A stretch of DNA of 64,000 nt, taken from contig NZ_CAJPQR010000003.1 in the NCBI RefSeq assembly GCF_905372745.1, positions 1 to 64,000 on the forward strand. The letters run 5' to 3'. Below the pieces are notes generated by a model that was not told the origin of the DNA, ran no database searches, and saw only the letters and a program-made list of their open reading frames with translations. Shown here in pieces: positions 16,620 to 24,677 of the stretch. This DNA is from an uncultured Campylobacter sp. Its GTDB lineage: Bacteria; Campylobacterota; Campylobacteria; Campylobacterales; Campylobacteraceae. Position 1 is the stretch's first letter; the number at the start of each line of letters is the position of its first letter. Both the position numbers and the translations under genes were made by a program.

Positions 16620-17371
16620 TGGCGATAAAATTTAAAAATTTAACCAAAAGCTTTGGCGAACAAAGGGTGCTAGAGGGCATCGACCTAGAGATCGCAGATG
16701 GGCAAACTACGGTGATCGTGGGGTCTTCCGGATCCGGTAAATCAACCCTGCTTCGCTGCATAAATTTACTCGAAATCCCCGAGGAAGGCGAACTGGAGCT
16801 AGACGGCGAGAAGATAAAATTCGGCGGCAAAATTTCGCCAAAAGAGCTACTGCCTTTTCGCAGGCGAACGGGGATGGTGTTTCAGGGATTTCATCTGTTT
16901 CCGCATCTAACGGTTTTACAAAACGTGATCGAAGGACCGACGCAGGTACTTGGCACCGACAAGCAAACGGCGATAAATAAAGCCCTCGAGCTGCTAGGCA
17001 AGGTTGGCATGGCGGATAAGCAAAACGCCTATCCGAACAGACTCTCGGGCGGTCAGAGCCAGCGCGTGGCGATAGCTAGGGCGCTAGCGATGGATCCGTC
17101 GTTTTTGCTGCTAGACGAGCCAACTAGCGCGCTAGATCCGGAGCTGGAAGCCGAGGTGCTAAAAGTCGTCATAGCCCTAGCCAGAGAGAAAAAATCCCTC
17201 GTCATCGTCACGCATAATATGAATTTTGCTCGCAAAGTCGCGGACAGGATTTTATTTTTGGATAAAGGCAAGATCGCGTTTGACGGCGATGCGGAGAGAT
17301 TTTTCGCTAGCCGAAACGAGCGTATAATGAGCTTTATCTCGGCGATGGATATAAGATTTTTGAAATTTTAG
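16619..17371 (+). CDS. amino acid ABC transporter ATP-binding protein
   Basis: The 250-residue ATPase of the polar amino acid (YecC/GlnQ/HisP) type has Walker A GSSGSGKST, the Q-loop MVFQGFHLFPHLTVLQNV, the signature LSGGQSQRVAIARALA, Walker B FLLLDEPTSALD and the switch histidine in VIVTHNM. I start it at ATG 16619, which overlaps the permease stop; an upstream extension at 16559 lies inside the permease gene and does not match the family. It powers import for the binding proteins encoded upstream. Confidence 0.95.
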   Translation: MAIKFKNLTKSFGEQRVLEGIDLEIADGQTTVIVGSSGSGKSTLLRCINLLEIPEEGELELDGEKIKFGGKISPKELLPFRRRTGMVFQGFHLFPHLTVLQNVIEGPTQVLGTDKQTAINKALELLGKVGMADKQNAYPNRLSGGQSQRVAIARALAMDPSFLLLDEPTSALDPELEAEVLKVVIALAREKKSLVIVTHNMNFARKVADRILFLDKGKIAFDGDAERFFASRNERIMSFISAMDIRFLKF

Positions 17372-17392
17372 CGATAAATTTAAGGAGAGAAA

Positions 17393-18535
17393 ATGAAACT
17401 AGACACGCTAATCGTAAAAGGCATCGAGGCCAAGCATAACCCTTTTGGAGCCGTCGTGCCGCCCGTTTATCTGGCGACGACGTTCGTGCAAGAGGGGCTA
17501 GACGGCTTTGGCGAGTTTGCCTACTCGCGCGGCGCAAATCCGACTAAACAGGCGTTTGACGAGCTTTTTGCTAAGGTAGAGGGCAGCAAATACGCATTTA
17601 GCTTTGGCTCGGGAATGGCGGCGACGGCAGCGGCTTTTAGTCTGCTAAAAACGGGCGATAAGGTGCTGCTAAACAATAACGTCTACGGCGGCACTTTCCG
17701 CTACGTTAGCAATGTCTTTGCGTCGCAGGGCATAAGCTACGAGGCGGTGGATGATTTAAATTTATTAGAGGAAAAAGATATCGCAAAGGACGTGAGAGCG
17801 ATATTTATCGAAACGCCCTCAAATCCGCTGCTGCGCGTGACCGACATCCGCCGTATCGCAGACATCGCGCACAAAAGAGGCATCCTAGTGATTGCCGATA
17901 ATACCTTTTTAACGCCTTATTATCAAAAGCTTTTTGATTTTGGCGTAGATATCGTAGTTTATAGCGCGACGAAATACATCGGCGGACACGCAGACGTGAT
18001 CGCGGGTATCGTTACGATAAACGACGACGCGCTAGCCGAAAAGATAAAATTTGCCAGAAATACGTTTGGCGGCATAATCAGCCCGATGGACGCTTATTAT
18101 CTGATGAGAGGCCTTAAAACCCTTAGCGTGCGCTTTGATCGCCAGACGCAAAATACGCATAAAATCATCGAATTTTTAAAATCGCACGAAGCGGTAGATG
18201 CGGTGCACTACGCGGGATCGCACTCGCAGCTAGAAAAGCAGATCCAGGCCCGCCAAGCAAGCGATATCGGCGCGGTTATATCGCTGGAGCTAAACGAAAA
18301 ATACGACTATAAAATTTTTGCCAAATCTCTGGAGCTTTTTGATCTAGCCGTGAGTCTTGGCGGCGTTGAGAGCCTCATCTGCCAGCCCGCGTCCATGACG
18401 CACGAATCATACCCTAAAGAGCTGCAAGATAAAATCGGCATAAAGCCTAATCTGCTGCGCCTTGCTATCGGCGTAGAAAACGCAGACGACCTAATCGCCG
18501 ATCTGGCTCAGGCGATAAAAAAGGCTAAAATTTAA
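17393..18535 (+). CDS. PLP-dependent transsulfuration enzyme (cystathionine lyase/synthase family)
   Basis: This is a 380-residue Cys/Met-metabolism PLP enzyme of normal length. Landmarks are YSRGANPTKQAFDELFAKVEGS, FSFGSGMAATAAAFSLLKTGD, NNNVYGGTFRY, the ETPSNPLL and IADNTFLTPY segments, and the PLP lysine in VVYSATKYIGGH (about residue 198). The C-terminus has the SLGGVESL and PASMTHESYP signatures of the family. Sequence alone cannot separate cystathionine gamma-synthase, beta-lyase and gamma-lyase. Its place 21 bases after a cystine-type ABC cassette supports a role in breaking down or making sulfur amino acids. An AAGGAG ribosome binding site is present. Confidence 0.9.
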   Translation: MKLDTLIVKGIEAKHNPFGAVVPPVYLATTFVQEGLDGFGEFAYSRGANPTKQAFDELFAKVEGSKYAFSFGSGMAATAAAFSLLKTGDKVLLNNNVYGGTFRYVSNVFASQGISYEAVDDLNLLEEKDIAKDVRAIFIETPSNPLLRVTDIRRIADIAHKRGILVIADNTFLTPYYQKLFDFGVDIVVYSATKYIGGHADVIAGIVTINDDALAEKIKFARNTFGGIISPMDAYYLMRGLKTLSVRFDRQTQNTHKIIEFLKSHEAVDAVHYAGSHSQLEKQIQARQASDIGAVISLELNEKYDYKIFAKSLELFDLAVSLGGVESLICQPASMTHESYPKELQDKIGIKPNLLRLAIGVENADDLIADLAQAIKKAKI

Positions 18536-18543
18536 CTTTGCTT

Positions 18544-18653
18544 GCCGCCTTGGCGCTTTTGTCGCTCGGGCTAAATTTATCAAATTTAGCCTTGACTAGG
18601 CGCGCAAATGGGTGCGCCTAGTTTGATAAAGCGGCACCCGGCGCCAAGGCGGG
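18544..18653. terminator. compound hairpin region after the transsulfuration gene
   Basis: Three nested or adjacent stems follow the stop codon. An outer stem pairs GCCGCCTTGGCGC (18544-18556) with GCGCCAAGGCGGG (18641-18653). A perfect 10-bp stem GGCTAAATTT / AAATTTAGCC has a 3-base loop (18569-18591). A third pairs CTAGGCGC with GCGCCTAG (18596-18621). There is no long U-run, so this may be a terminator, a 3' RNA-protecting structure, or both. Confidence 0.5.
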
Positions 18654-18675
18654 CGTAAATTTCTTTATTTTTTAA

Positions 18676-18906
18676 ATCCGCGCTTTTTGGCGAGCAAGGC
18701 GCTATAAATTTTACGGCGCGTCTTTTACCGCTGAGGTAGGCTACGTTTTAGATGCGGAGAAATTTGAGTTTAGAGTCTTTGATTATCTTTGCGCGCCGAC
18801 CTTTATGACCGGATTTACGCAAACGGCGATAAATTTACTTTTTGCGCGCTTAGAAAGAAGCGAGGAGCGATCCGGCATTTACGAGATCGTAGATACCGCC
18901 CTGTAA
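18676..18906 (+). pseudogene. 5'-truncated gene remnant
   Basis: After an in-frame stop at 18673-18675 an open frame with protein-like composition runs to TAA at 18904-18906. It contains FYGASFTAEVGYVLDAEKF, then FEFRVFDYLCAPTFMTG, and ends YEIVDTAL. There is no start codon with a ribosome binding site at the front; the only ATG is internal. It looks like the 3' end of a lost gene. The following 400 bases to 19260 contain further scraps but no gene. Confidence 0.35.
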
Positions 18907-19374
18907 CCCGAGCGGCAAAATCCTAAACACGGTAAAAGAGGGCGGGCCGATATCGGCGCGAGCTTGTTCTTGAGGCGGGTGCTCGTTAGGGCGGCGACAA
19001 ATTTATCTTTTTTTGAGATTTGTTACGCCGAGGATTTTGGCGGTGGCTTTGGCTAGAGATAAAGGCTAGAAAGCGTGCCGCATTTGACTAAATTTAGACG
19101 TATTTTGCTTGCGGGTTAGTTTGAGATGCCTTTTTAGCTGTAAATTCGTTAAATTTCACTTTCTTTTGTCAAATTTAACCTAAATTTTTAAAAAATCGCG
19201 ACTAAATTTAGCTCGGTTTTAGGATAAAAACCGTATCATTGTCTAAAATTTAACACAAAGGAAACAAATGCGAAAGATAAGTAAACATTTTCCTTCTACT
19301 CTCTCTCTGATTTTGCCGCGTCTCGTTTAAATTTAATCCGCCAAGTCCCAAAAACCCTAAAAAGAGCTTTTACT
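18907..19374. other. non-coding or decayed stretch before the prepilin-like gene
   Basis: A scrap near 18960-19070 reads as a short protein-like frame ending in TAG. The part from 19130 onward is AT-rich and could hold a promoter. At 19268 an ATG with an AAAGGAAAC ribosome binding site opens a 20-residue frame (MRKISKHFPSTLSLILPRLV) that stops at 19328-19330. It may be the original N-terminus of the next gene, now out of frame. Confidence 0.4.
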
Positions 19375-20214
19375 ATGGTCGAACTTATCATCGTTATCTT
19401 GGTCGTGGGCATACTGGCTCTGATTGCGCTACCTAAGGTAAAGGAAGACCGCCTATATGAGGCGGTCGATCAAATCGTCGCGCTGATCCGCTATACGCAG
19501 CAATTAGCAATACAAGACAATCTTTATAATCCAAACGATCCTAATTGGTTTAAAAAAAGATGGGGTATACAGCTTGCAAATTGTCAAGAAGCACAAAATC
19601 AATTTGGACTCGTAGAACTACCTTTTGGACTTACTGTTTTTAAGGAGACTAATCCCGGCGGAACGCCTAGGCCTATATTTGCTAAAGACCCTTCTAATCC
19701 TAACGTCTTTTTATACAGCGGCTATGCTTTTGAACATTCATCGTCCCGCCAATTACCCTGCGATTTAAGCAAATTTAACAATAAGCTTAATTTTGTTAGA
19801 AAAGGAGTTATTCATGTATACATCGGCGGATTTGCCGCTAATCCCGTAGATAGCATATCCATAACAGGCATGTTAAACGGTACTTCCCTAGGAAACGTAT
19901 CTCCGTCTAGATTAAACTGCATAAATAACCCGTACACAAGTAGAACACTAAGCTTTGACGAATTTGGTAGACCTCATATATCGCACGTTCTTCAACGTTC
20001 GTACGGCGGGAGAGTCGTACATTGCGGACAAACGAACGCTCAAGCAGAAGGTGCGGGATATATGTATAAACGTTTTAAATTTACGATATCCGGACGAAAG
20101 CAAGAGGCTAATATTTATATAGAGGGCGATACTGGCTTTGTTCATGTAAGGTATAAGGACAAGGATTATACGTATAGATTTATTCCGTATGAATGGGATG
20201 CTGAGGGATATTGA
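19375..20214 (+). CDS. prepilin-like (type IV pilin / pseudopilin N-terminus) protein with an unusual start
   Basis: The frame begins MVELIIVILVVGILALIALPKV, the hydrophobic helix of a type IV pilin or pseudopilin. The in-frame codons before the ATG read KRAFT, so KRAFTMVEL is a good prepilin cleavage site (A-F instead of G-F). No ATG, GTG or TTG starts that leader in frame. The nearest well-placed ATG (19268) is one frame off. Either the gene is frameshifted in its leader or a non-standard codon is used. The remaining 250 residues are soluble, with several cysteines, and are AT-richer than their neighbours. It may be an H-type minor pseudopilin of a secretion or uptake machine; no partners are in the window. 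Confidence 0.65.
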   Translation: MVELIIVILVVGILALIALPKVKEDRLYEAVDQIVALIRYTQQLAIQDNLYNPNDPNWFKKRWGIQLANCQEAQNQFGLVELPFGLTVFKETNPGGTPRPIFAKDPSNPNVFLYSGYAFEHSSSRQLPCDLSKFNNKLNFVRKGVIHVYIGGFAANPVDSISITGMLNGTSLGNVSPSRLNCINNPYTSRTLSFDEFGRPHISHVLQRSYGGRVVHCGQTNAQAEGAGYMYKRFKFTISGRKQEANIYIEGDTGFVHVRYKDKDYTYRFIPYEWDAEGY

Positions 20215-20827
20215 CCCAAGCATAAAGCCTATAAGACAAATATCTAAGGTAAATTTACGTTAAAGTCCGCATAAATTTATACGGATTTCTCGCAAATCAA
20301 ATTTAGCCGCCTTTGTCGCGGACTAGATGATTTCTCGCATTTTTGGTTTAAATTTACCCCAAACGTTTGCGCTATCCATCCGTGCGGCGCAAAAACGGGC
20401 GGGTGTTTGAAAACCGCAGGGTTGATGATCAGGCATGCCCCGCTAGCTCAAGAGGCGGCGGGTAGGTTTTGCCATCCGGACTAGTCGGCGGATTTGACGG
20501 TTTTGACGGATTTATCTTAGTTTGCCGCGATCAAACCGCTCATCCCGACGGCAAACATCGGCGGCATAAATTTGCGCCCGAGCTAGCCGCCAGCTACGCT
20601 TTTGGCTAGAGGCTAAATTTATAAGCCGCACAAGAAATTACGTCGCAGCATCTTGCGCATTTTTGCCTGCCTTGTTTGAGCGACGTAAATTTACGATCTA
20701 CCGCTTAGAAACTGGCGCGATTTAGCGCAAAACGCTCCGTGCGGGGCGGCTTTGTTTGCTCGCATTCTTGCCGTAGATACAAAATCATCCTGAAACTCTT
20801 CGTCTCGAGGCAAGTATTTAGCGCGGT
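20215..20827. other. 613-base gap, probably decayed sequence
   Basis: I see no ORF with a ribosome binding site. Some frames near 20390-20610 have protein-like runs broken by stops, which suggests old coding sequence, but I cannot identify it. The AAATTT word is frequent, and GC content rises in the middle. Confidence 0.4.
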
Positions 20828-21262
20828 TTAAAACGGCTTATACACCATCATCCAGATGATAATAACCATCGCGATGGTCGGCACTTCGTTGTAAGCGCGA
20901 AAGAACATGCCGCTTTTCTTACAGCGTTTCTCGCGCAGCTGCACCATATAGCGGCCAAGATCCAGATGAAACGCCGCAAGGATAACGACGACGGTGAGCT
21001 TGACGTGCATGTAGCCGCTGCGCAAAAGCTCAGGCATCGCGACGATGATCAAAATGCCCGTCAAAAACGTGCCGATCAGCGCGACCCAGCCGATGTAGTG
21101 GTACATCTTGTACTCCTGCACCTCGACGACGCGTACGAAATCAGGCTTGTCCATATTCTCCGCGTGATAGACGTAGAGGCGCGGCTGATAGAACAAAAAC
21201 GCCATCCACGAGATGAAACACAAGTAGTGGAAGTACTTGATGAGATTGTAATACTCTGCCAT
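20828..21262 (-). CDS. hemJ: HemJ-type protoporphyrinogen IX oxidase
   Basis: This 144-residue inner-membrane protein of the HemJ (UPF0093) family oxidises protoporphyrinogen IX to protoporphyrin IX in heme synthesis. The N-terminus MAEYYNLIKYFHYLCFISWMA holds the conserved histidine, and FLFYQPRLYVYHAE and HVKLTVV follow the family pattern. Four hydrophobic helices are visible, and the final helix ends MMVYKPF. A GGAGAAAAA ribosome binding site lies before the ATG. The palindromic repeat copy B begins about 28 bases upstream of the start. Confidence 0.88.
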   Translation of the reverse strand: MAEYYNLIKYFHYLCFISWMAFLFYQPRLYVYHAENMDKPDFVRVVEVQEYKMYHYIGWVALIGTFLTGILIIVAMPELLRSGYMHVKLTVVVILAAFHLDLGRYMVQLREKRCKKSGMFFRAYNEVPTIAMVIIIWMMVYKPF

Positions 21263-21289
21263 TTTTTCTCCTTTTAATTTTTATTTTAG

Positions 21290-21546
21290 AGGCTTGTCTT
21301 TTTGCCCTATACTTCGCTTTGCTTCCCTTGCGGTCGCAACTGCAAGCAGAAGGAAATTTTGCCGAAGCTCGGTTACGTATTATTTATACGCGCCCTCGAT
21401 CGGCTCATTTCCGCCTCGTCTCCTCGTAGCGAAGTTTAGCTTCACTGCGTTTGCTACTGCAAGCAGAACGTTACGAGCGCTTGCGCGAAGTAAAAAGAAA
21501 AAATACTTCGCCTTATCGTTTTGCGCTCAAATTTGAAGTTAAATTT
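21290..21546. repeat. palindromic intergenic repeat, copy B (long form)
   Basis: It begins GGCTTGTCTTTTTGCCCTAT (21291-21310), nearly identical to copy A. It has the same apex (CGTAT/ATACG around TATTT, about 21377-21391) and ends with the conserved tail ATACTTCGCCTTATCGTTTT (from 21503). It is about 100 bases longer than copies C-E because of an internal block with its own inverted repeats (GTAGCGAAG, CTGCAAGCAGAA, GTTACGAGCGCTTGCGC). Further related scraps continue to about 21700. The remaining gap to 21814 has no gene. Confidence 0.7.
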
Positions 21547-21814
21547 GCAAATTTGAGCCACCGAGACCCGCACCTTGAAAATGCTAAAATTTAGATTCAA
21601 AATTTTTAAAACGCAACAATCAAAAAGCTTTTTGCTTCGCTACGCTTGCAACTGTTAGCAGATCGCCTCTAAACGATAGCGAAGCCGAAATTCGGTAGGT
21701 AACTACTTTGAGCGTTTGGATTTTAAAAATTTGGGCTCAGGGTTCTATTTTAGGCAGTAGATTAAAAGCTAAATTTGAAGCAATTTTAAAAATTTCAACA
21801 AATTTAACCGACCC

Positions 21815-22177
21815 TCACCCTAGCAAAATTTCCTTCCTTGCCTCAAATTCCTCTTTGCTTATCGCGCCGCTCTCATAAAGCTCGTAGAGGCGTCTAAGCC
21901 GCTCCTCGAGGTCTTGCGCGCGCAGTTTGTCTTTTAGCGCTTCTTTTTTCTGATTTTTCTCGACCGCCGCGCCGGTTAGGCGTAGATCAAAGAGCCACCA
22001 CGCGCCCCAAAGCGCCCAAAATACGTAGCCGACAAGCGCCCAAGCTAGGCTATATCCGATGAAAAACAGCGCCATCATCGCAAAGCCGCTCACGAATTTG
22101 CCTAGATAAAATCTATGCCCGCCAAACCAGCCCGTAAGCAACCAAAGCGCGTAGGCTATATAAACGTTATCGCCCAT
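21815..22177 (-). CDS. TM2-domain membrane protein with a C-terminal SHOCT-like motif
   Basis: The 120-residue product starts with a TM2 domain (about 1-65): LLTGWFGGHRFYLGKF followed by two hydrophobic helices. A charged coiled linker follows, and a short C-terminal helix-turn segment, LYELYESGAISKEEFEARKEILL, is typical of SHOCT motifs. Such proteins are small inner-membrane proteins of unknown role. The start overlaps the end of lspA by 11 bases, so it is the last gene of the glmM-lspA operon. Confidence 0.85.
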   Translation of the reverse strand: MGDNVYIAYALWLLTGWFGGHRFYLGKFVSGFAMMALFFIGYSLAWALVGYVFWALWGAWWLFDLRLTGAAVEKNQKKEALKDKLRAQDLEERLRRLYELYESGAISKEEFEARKEILLG

Positions 22178-22697
22178 TTTTAGCCCCTTTTCGTCCCACG
22201 GCGAAGCTCTGCCAGAGTGTGAGTACGACCCCGACGTCGATCATAACGTCTGCGAGGTTAAAGATCGCAAACTCAAACCACTTGTGCCAGTAGACGTAGT
22301 CCACGACGCCGCCGTGAACGAAACGGTCGAGCAAATTTGAGCTACCCGCGCCCAGTATTATACCCGCTCCTAGCGCGTGCTCTTCTAAAATTTCCTTTTT
22401 TTCGCTATCTTGGGTCAAATTTGACTCCGTTTTCGCTGCGTCCCGCGCGTCAAATTTGCGCTTTAGTCGCCAGAGTAGATAAGCGCAAACGCCCGCGATC
22501 AGCACTAGCTGGATAAATTTGAGCCATTCCCCCAGAAACGCAAACATCGAAAACGCCACGCCGCGGTTGTATGCAAGCACTAGCGAAAAGTACTCGCCCT
22601 GCCACGAAAAACCGCCCAAAAATATCTGCTTGACCGCCTGATCGAGTGCTAAAACGACGAAAAACGCCGCGAAAAAAACGCCTAAAATTTTAGCCAT
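22167..22697 (-). CDS. lspA: lipoprotein signal peptidase (signal peptidase II)
   Basis: This inner-membrane aspartic protease cleaves the signal peptide of prolipoproteins after lipidation. The catalytic aspartates lie in SSNLLDRFVHGGVVDYV and FNLADVMIDVG. Four hydrophobic helices are visible and YNRGVAFSMF is the usual asparagine-containing motif. The protein is 176 residues, slightly long, because of a charged block (about residues 84-110, KRKFDARDAAKTESN...) between helices 2 and 3. It overlaps glmM upstream by 8 bases. Confidence 0.95.
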   Translation of the reverse strand: MAKILGVFFAAFFVVLALDQAVKQIFLGGFSWQGEYFSLVLAYNRGVAFSMFAFLGEWLKFIQLVLIAGVCAYLLWRLKRKFDARDAAKTESNLTQDSEKKEILEEHALGAGIILGAGSSNLLDRFVHGGVVDYVYWHKWFEFAIFNLADVMIDVGVVLTLWQSFAVGRKGAKNGR

Positions 22698-24033
22698 TTA
22701 GCGCTTTTACGAAAAATTTCTCGACCTCGTCCATGCGGGTTTTTAGCGCGTCGGCACACTTGCCCTCGATCAAAAGTCTGATGAGGTTTTCGGTGCCCGA
22801 GTATCGAAATAGCGAGCGGATGCCCTCTTTTGCGAGGCTTGCTTCAAGCTCTTTTAGCCCGGCGATGCTTTCAAGCGGCTTTTTCTCTGTTATCTTTAAA
22901 TTTAGCAAAATTTGCGGATACGGCTTTATCTCGCTTAAAATTTCGCTCGCTTTTTTACCCTTTTTTAGCACCAGTGCCGCAAACTGCAGCGCCGCCACGA
23001 GTCCGTCGCCCGTCTTTGCGTAGTCGCTAAAGATGATGTGACCGCTTTGTTCGCCGCCGAAATTCGTGCCGTTTTCTTTCATCTTTTCAAGCACGTATTT
23101 GTCGCCGACGTTTGCGCGTAGGAGCTTGATTTTGTGGGATTTTAGGTAGTCTTCGAGTGCTGCGTTGCTCATCACGGTAGCCACGACCGCGCCGCCTTTT
23201 AGGGCTTTGTTTTCTTGTAAAAATGCCGCCATGACGCCTAGCAAACTATCGCCGTTTGCCACCTCGCCGCACTCGTCTACGACCACGAGTCTATCGGCGT
23301 CGCCGTCAAACGCAAAGCCCAGATCGGCCCGCAATCGCACGACCTCGGAGGCTAAATTTTGCGGATAGAGCGCGCCGCAGTTTAGGTTTATGTTGCTGCC
23401 GTTTGGTTCGTCGTTTATGACGATGGTTTCAGCTCCCAGCTCGCTAAATATAGTCGGAGCGACCTTGTACGCAGCGCCGTTTGCGACGTCTAAAACCACG
23501 CGCAGTCCGTGCAGGCTTAGGTTTTTAGGAAATGAGTTTTTGATCTGCACGATATAGCGGCCGATGACGTCGTCGATGCGCTTTGCGGCGCCGATTTCAA
23601 GCATCTGTTTTTGCGATCTTTCTATGAGCGCGTCGTCATAATAAATCTTTTCTATCTGCTCTTCGGCCTCTTCGCCCAGTTTATTGCCGTCGCTGCCAAA
23701 AAATTTGATGCCGTTATCGTAATACGGGTTGTGCGAGGCGCTGATCATGATGCCCGCGTCGCAGCGCATATCCTCGGTGAGAAACGCTATCGCAGGAGTA
23801 GGCATCGGGCCGATCTGACGGACGTTGTAGCCCACGGCCGTGAGCCCCGCGACGATGGCGGTCTCGATCATGTAGCCGCTTTTGCGCGTGTCTTTGCCTA
23901 GTAAAATAGTGTTCGTATGCGACGCAAACTGTCTAAAATATATCCCCGCAGCCATAGCAAGGCGCATGGACGTTGCGGCGGATAGTTTTTCGCCGGCTTT
24001 GCCGCGGACGCCGTCGGTACCGAATAGTTTCAT
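22690..24033 (-). CDS. glmM: phosphoglucosamine mutase
   Basis: This enzyme converts glucosamine-6-phosphate to glucosamine-1-phosphate for UDP-GlcNAc and cell wall synthesis. It is 447 residues, the family's normal length. It has the active-site serine loop ISASHNPYYDNGIKFFG (about residues 98-114), the metal loop FDGDADR, the sugar-specificity loop GGEQSGHI and the phosphate-binding RYSGTENLIRLL near the C-terminus. It is the first gene of an operon with lspA and the TM2 gene. A palindromic repeat (24061-24178) sits 28 bases upstream of its start. Confidence 0.97.
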   Translation of the reverse strand: MKLFGTDGVRGKAGEKLSAATSMRLAMAAGIYFRQFASHTNTILLGKDTRKSGYMIETAIVAGLTAVGYNVRQIGPMPTPAIAFLTEDMRCDAGIMISASHNPYYDNGIKFFGSDGNKLGEEAEEQIEKIYYDDALIERSQKQMLEIGAAKRIDDVIGRYIVQIKNSFPKNLSLHGLRVVLDVANGAAYKVAPTIFSELGAETIVINDEPNGSNINLNCGALYPQNLASEVVRLRADLGFAFDGDADRLVVVDECGEVANGDSLLGVMAAFLQENKALKGGAVVATVMSNAALEDYLKSHKIKLLRANVGDKYVLEKMKENGTNFGGEQSGHIIFSDYAKTGDGLVAALQFAALVLKKGKKASEILSEIKPYPQILLNLKITEKKPLESIAGLKELEASLAKEGIRSLFRYSGTENLIRLLIEGKCADALKTRMDEVEKFFVKALNG

Positions 24034-24060
24034 TATCTTTCCTTTTTTTAAAATTTCTAC

Positions 24061-24178
24061 GGCCTTATCTCTTGAGTATATTTAAAAGGGCTAGCAAAAA
24101 TAAATGCTCACGGACGACCAGTCCGCTCCGCTTTATTTTTGCGTCGCAACTTTTAAATCTATCTCAAGATATAAAGCC
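24061..24178. repeat. palindromic intergenic repeat, copy C (near-complete hairpin)
   Basis: An imperfect palindrome of 118 bases. Outer arms are 24061-24088 and 24150-24178 (CTTGAGTATATTTAAAAG against CTTTTAAATCTATCTCAAG). Middle arms are GCAAAAATAAA (24094-24104) and TTTATTTTTGC (24132-24142). The apex is CGGAC/GTCCG (24111-24125). The right end ATCTCAAGATATAAAGCC matches the arrangement of copies D and E. It lies upstream of glmM and would sit in the 5' end of its transcript or between divergent promoters. Confidence 0.75.
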
Positions 24179-24362
24179 TTATCAACTTTTTGGGTGGCAA
24201 ACACTGCGTCTTTAAATTTATGGTAAGATAAAATTTGCCCGCCAAATTCCATAAATTCATTAAATTTTCGACCTATTCTATCAAAAAATATCCAAATTTA
24301 AGTTGTAAATTTACTCGCTTTAAATTTTACTTAAATTAAGCGGATTTTAAAACTGGTTTTTA

Positions 24363-24368
24363 TATAAT
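24363..24368 (+). promoter_or_regulatory. -10 box (TATAAT) of rpsT
   Basis: A perfect TATAAT preceded by GGTTTTTA lies 30 bases before the rpsT ATG. The region in front of it is strongly AT-rich, as expected for a ribosomal protein promoter. Confidence 0.65.
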
Positions 24369-24398
24369 CACGGACTAAAATTATGAAAAAGGGACATT

Positions 24399-24665
24399 AT
24401 GGCAAACCATAAATCTTCTGAAAAAAGAGCCAGACAGACTATCAAAAGGACTGAAAGAAACAGATTTTACCGCACTAGGCTTAAAAATATCACTAAAGCC
24501 GTGCGCGTAGCCGTTGAGGCAGGCGATAAAGAAGCCGCGCTAAACGCGTTTAAAGTGGCAAACAAAGATTTCCACAGCTTCGTTAGCAAGGGCTTTTTGA
24601 AAAAACAAACAGCTTCTCGCCGCGTAGGACGTCTCGCAAAACTCGTAAATAAACTATCTGCTTAA
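24399..24665 (+). CDS. rpsT: 30S ribosomal protein S20
   Basis: The 88-residue basic protein binds 16S rRNA during early 30S assembly. The N-terminus MANHKSSEKRARQTIKRTERN and the C-terminal FLKKQTASRRVGRLAKLVN are typical of S20. An AAAAGGGAC ribosome binding site is present. It is followed after 12 bases by prfA. Confidence 0.97.
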   Translation: MANHKSSEKRARQTIKRTERNRFYRTRLKNITKAVRVAVEAGDKEAALNAFKVANKDFHSFVSKGFLKKQTASRRVGRLAKLVNKLSA

Positions 24666-24677
24666 TCTAAATTTTTA

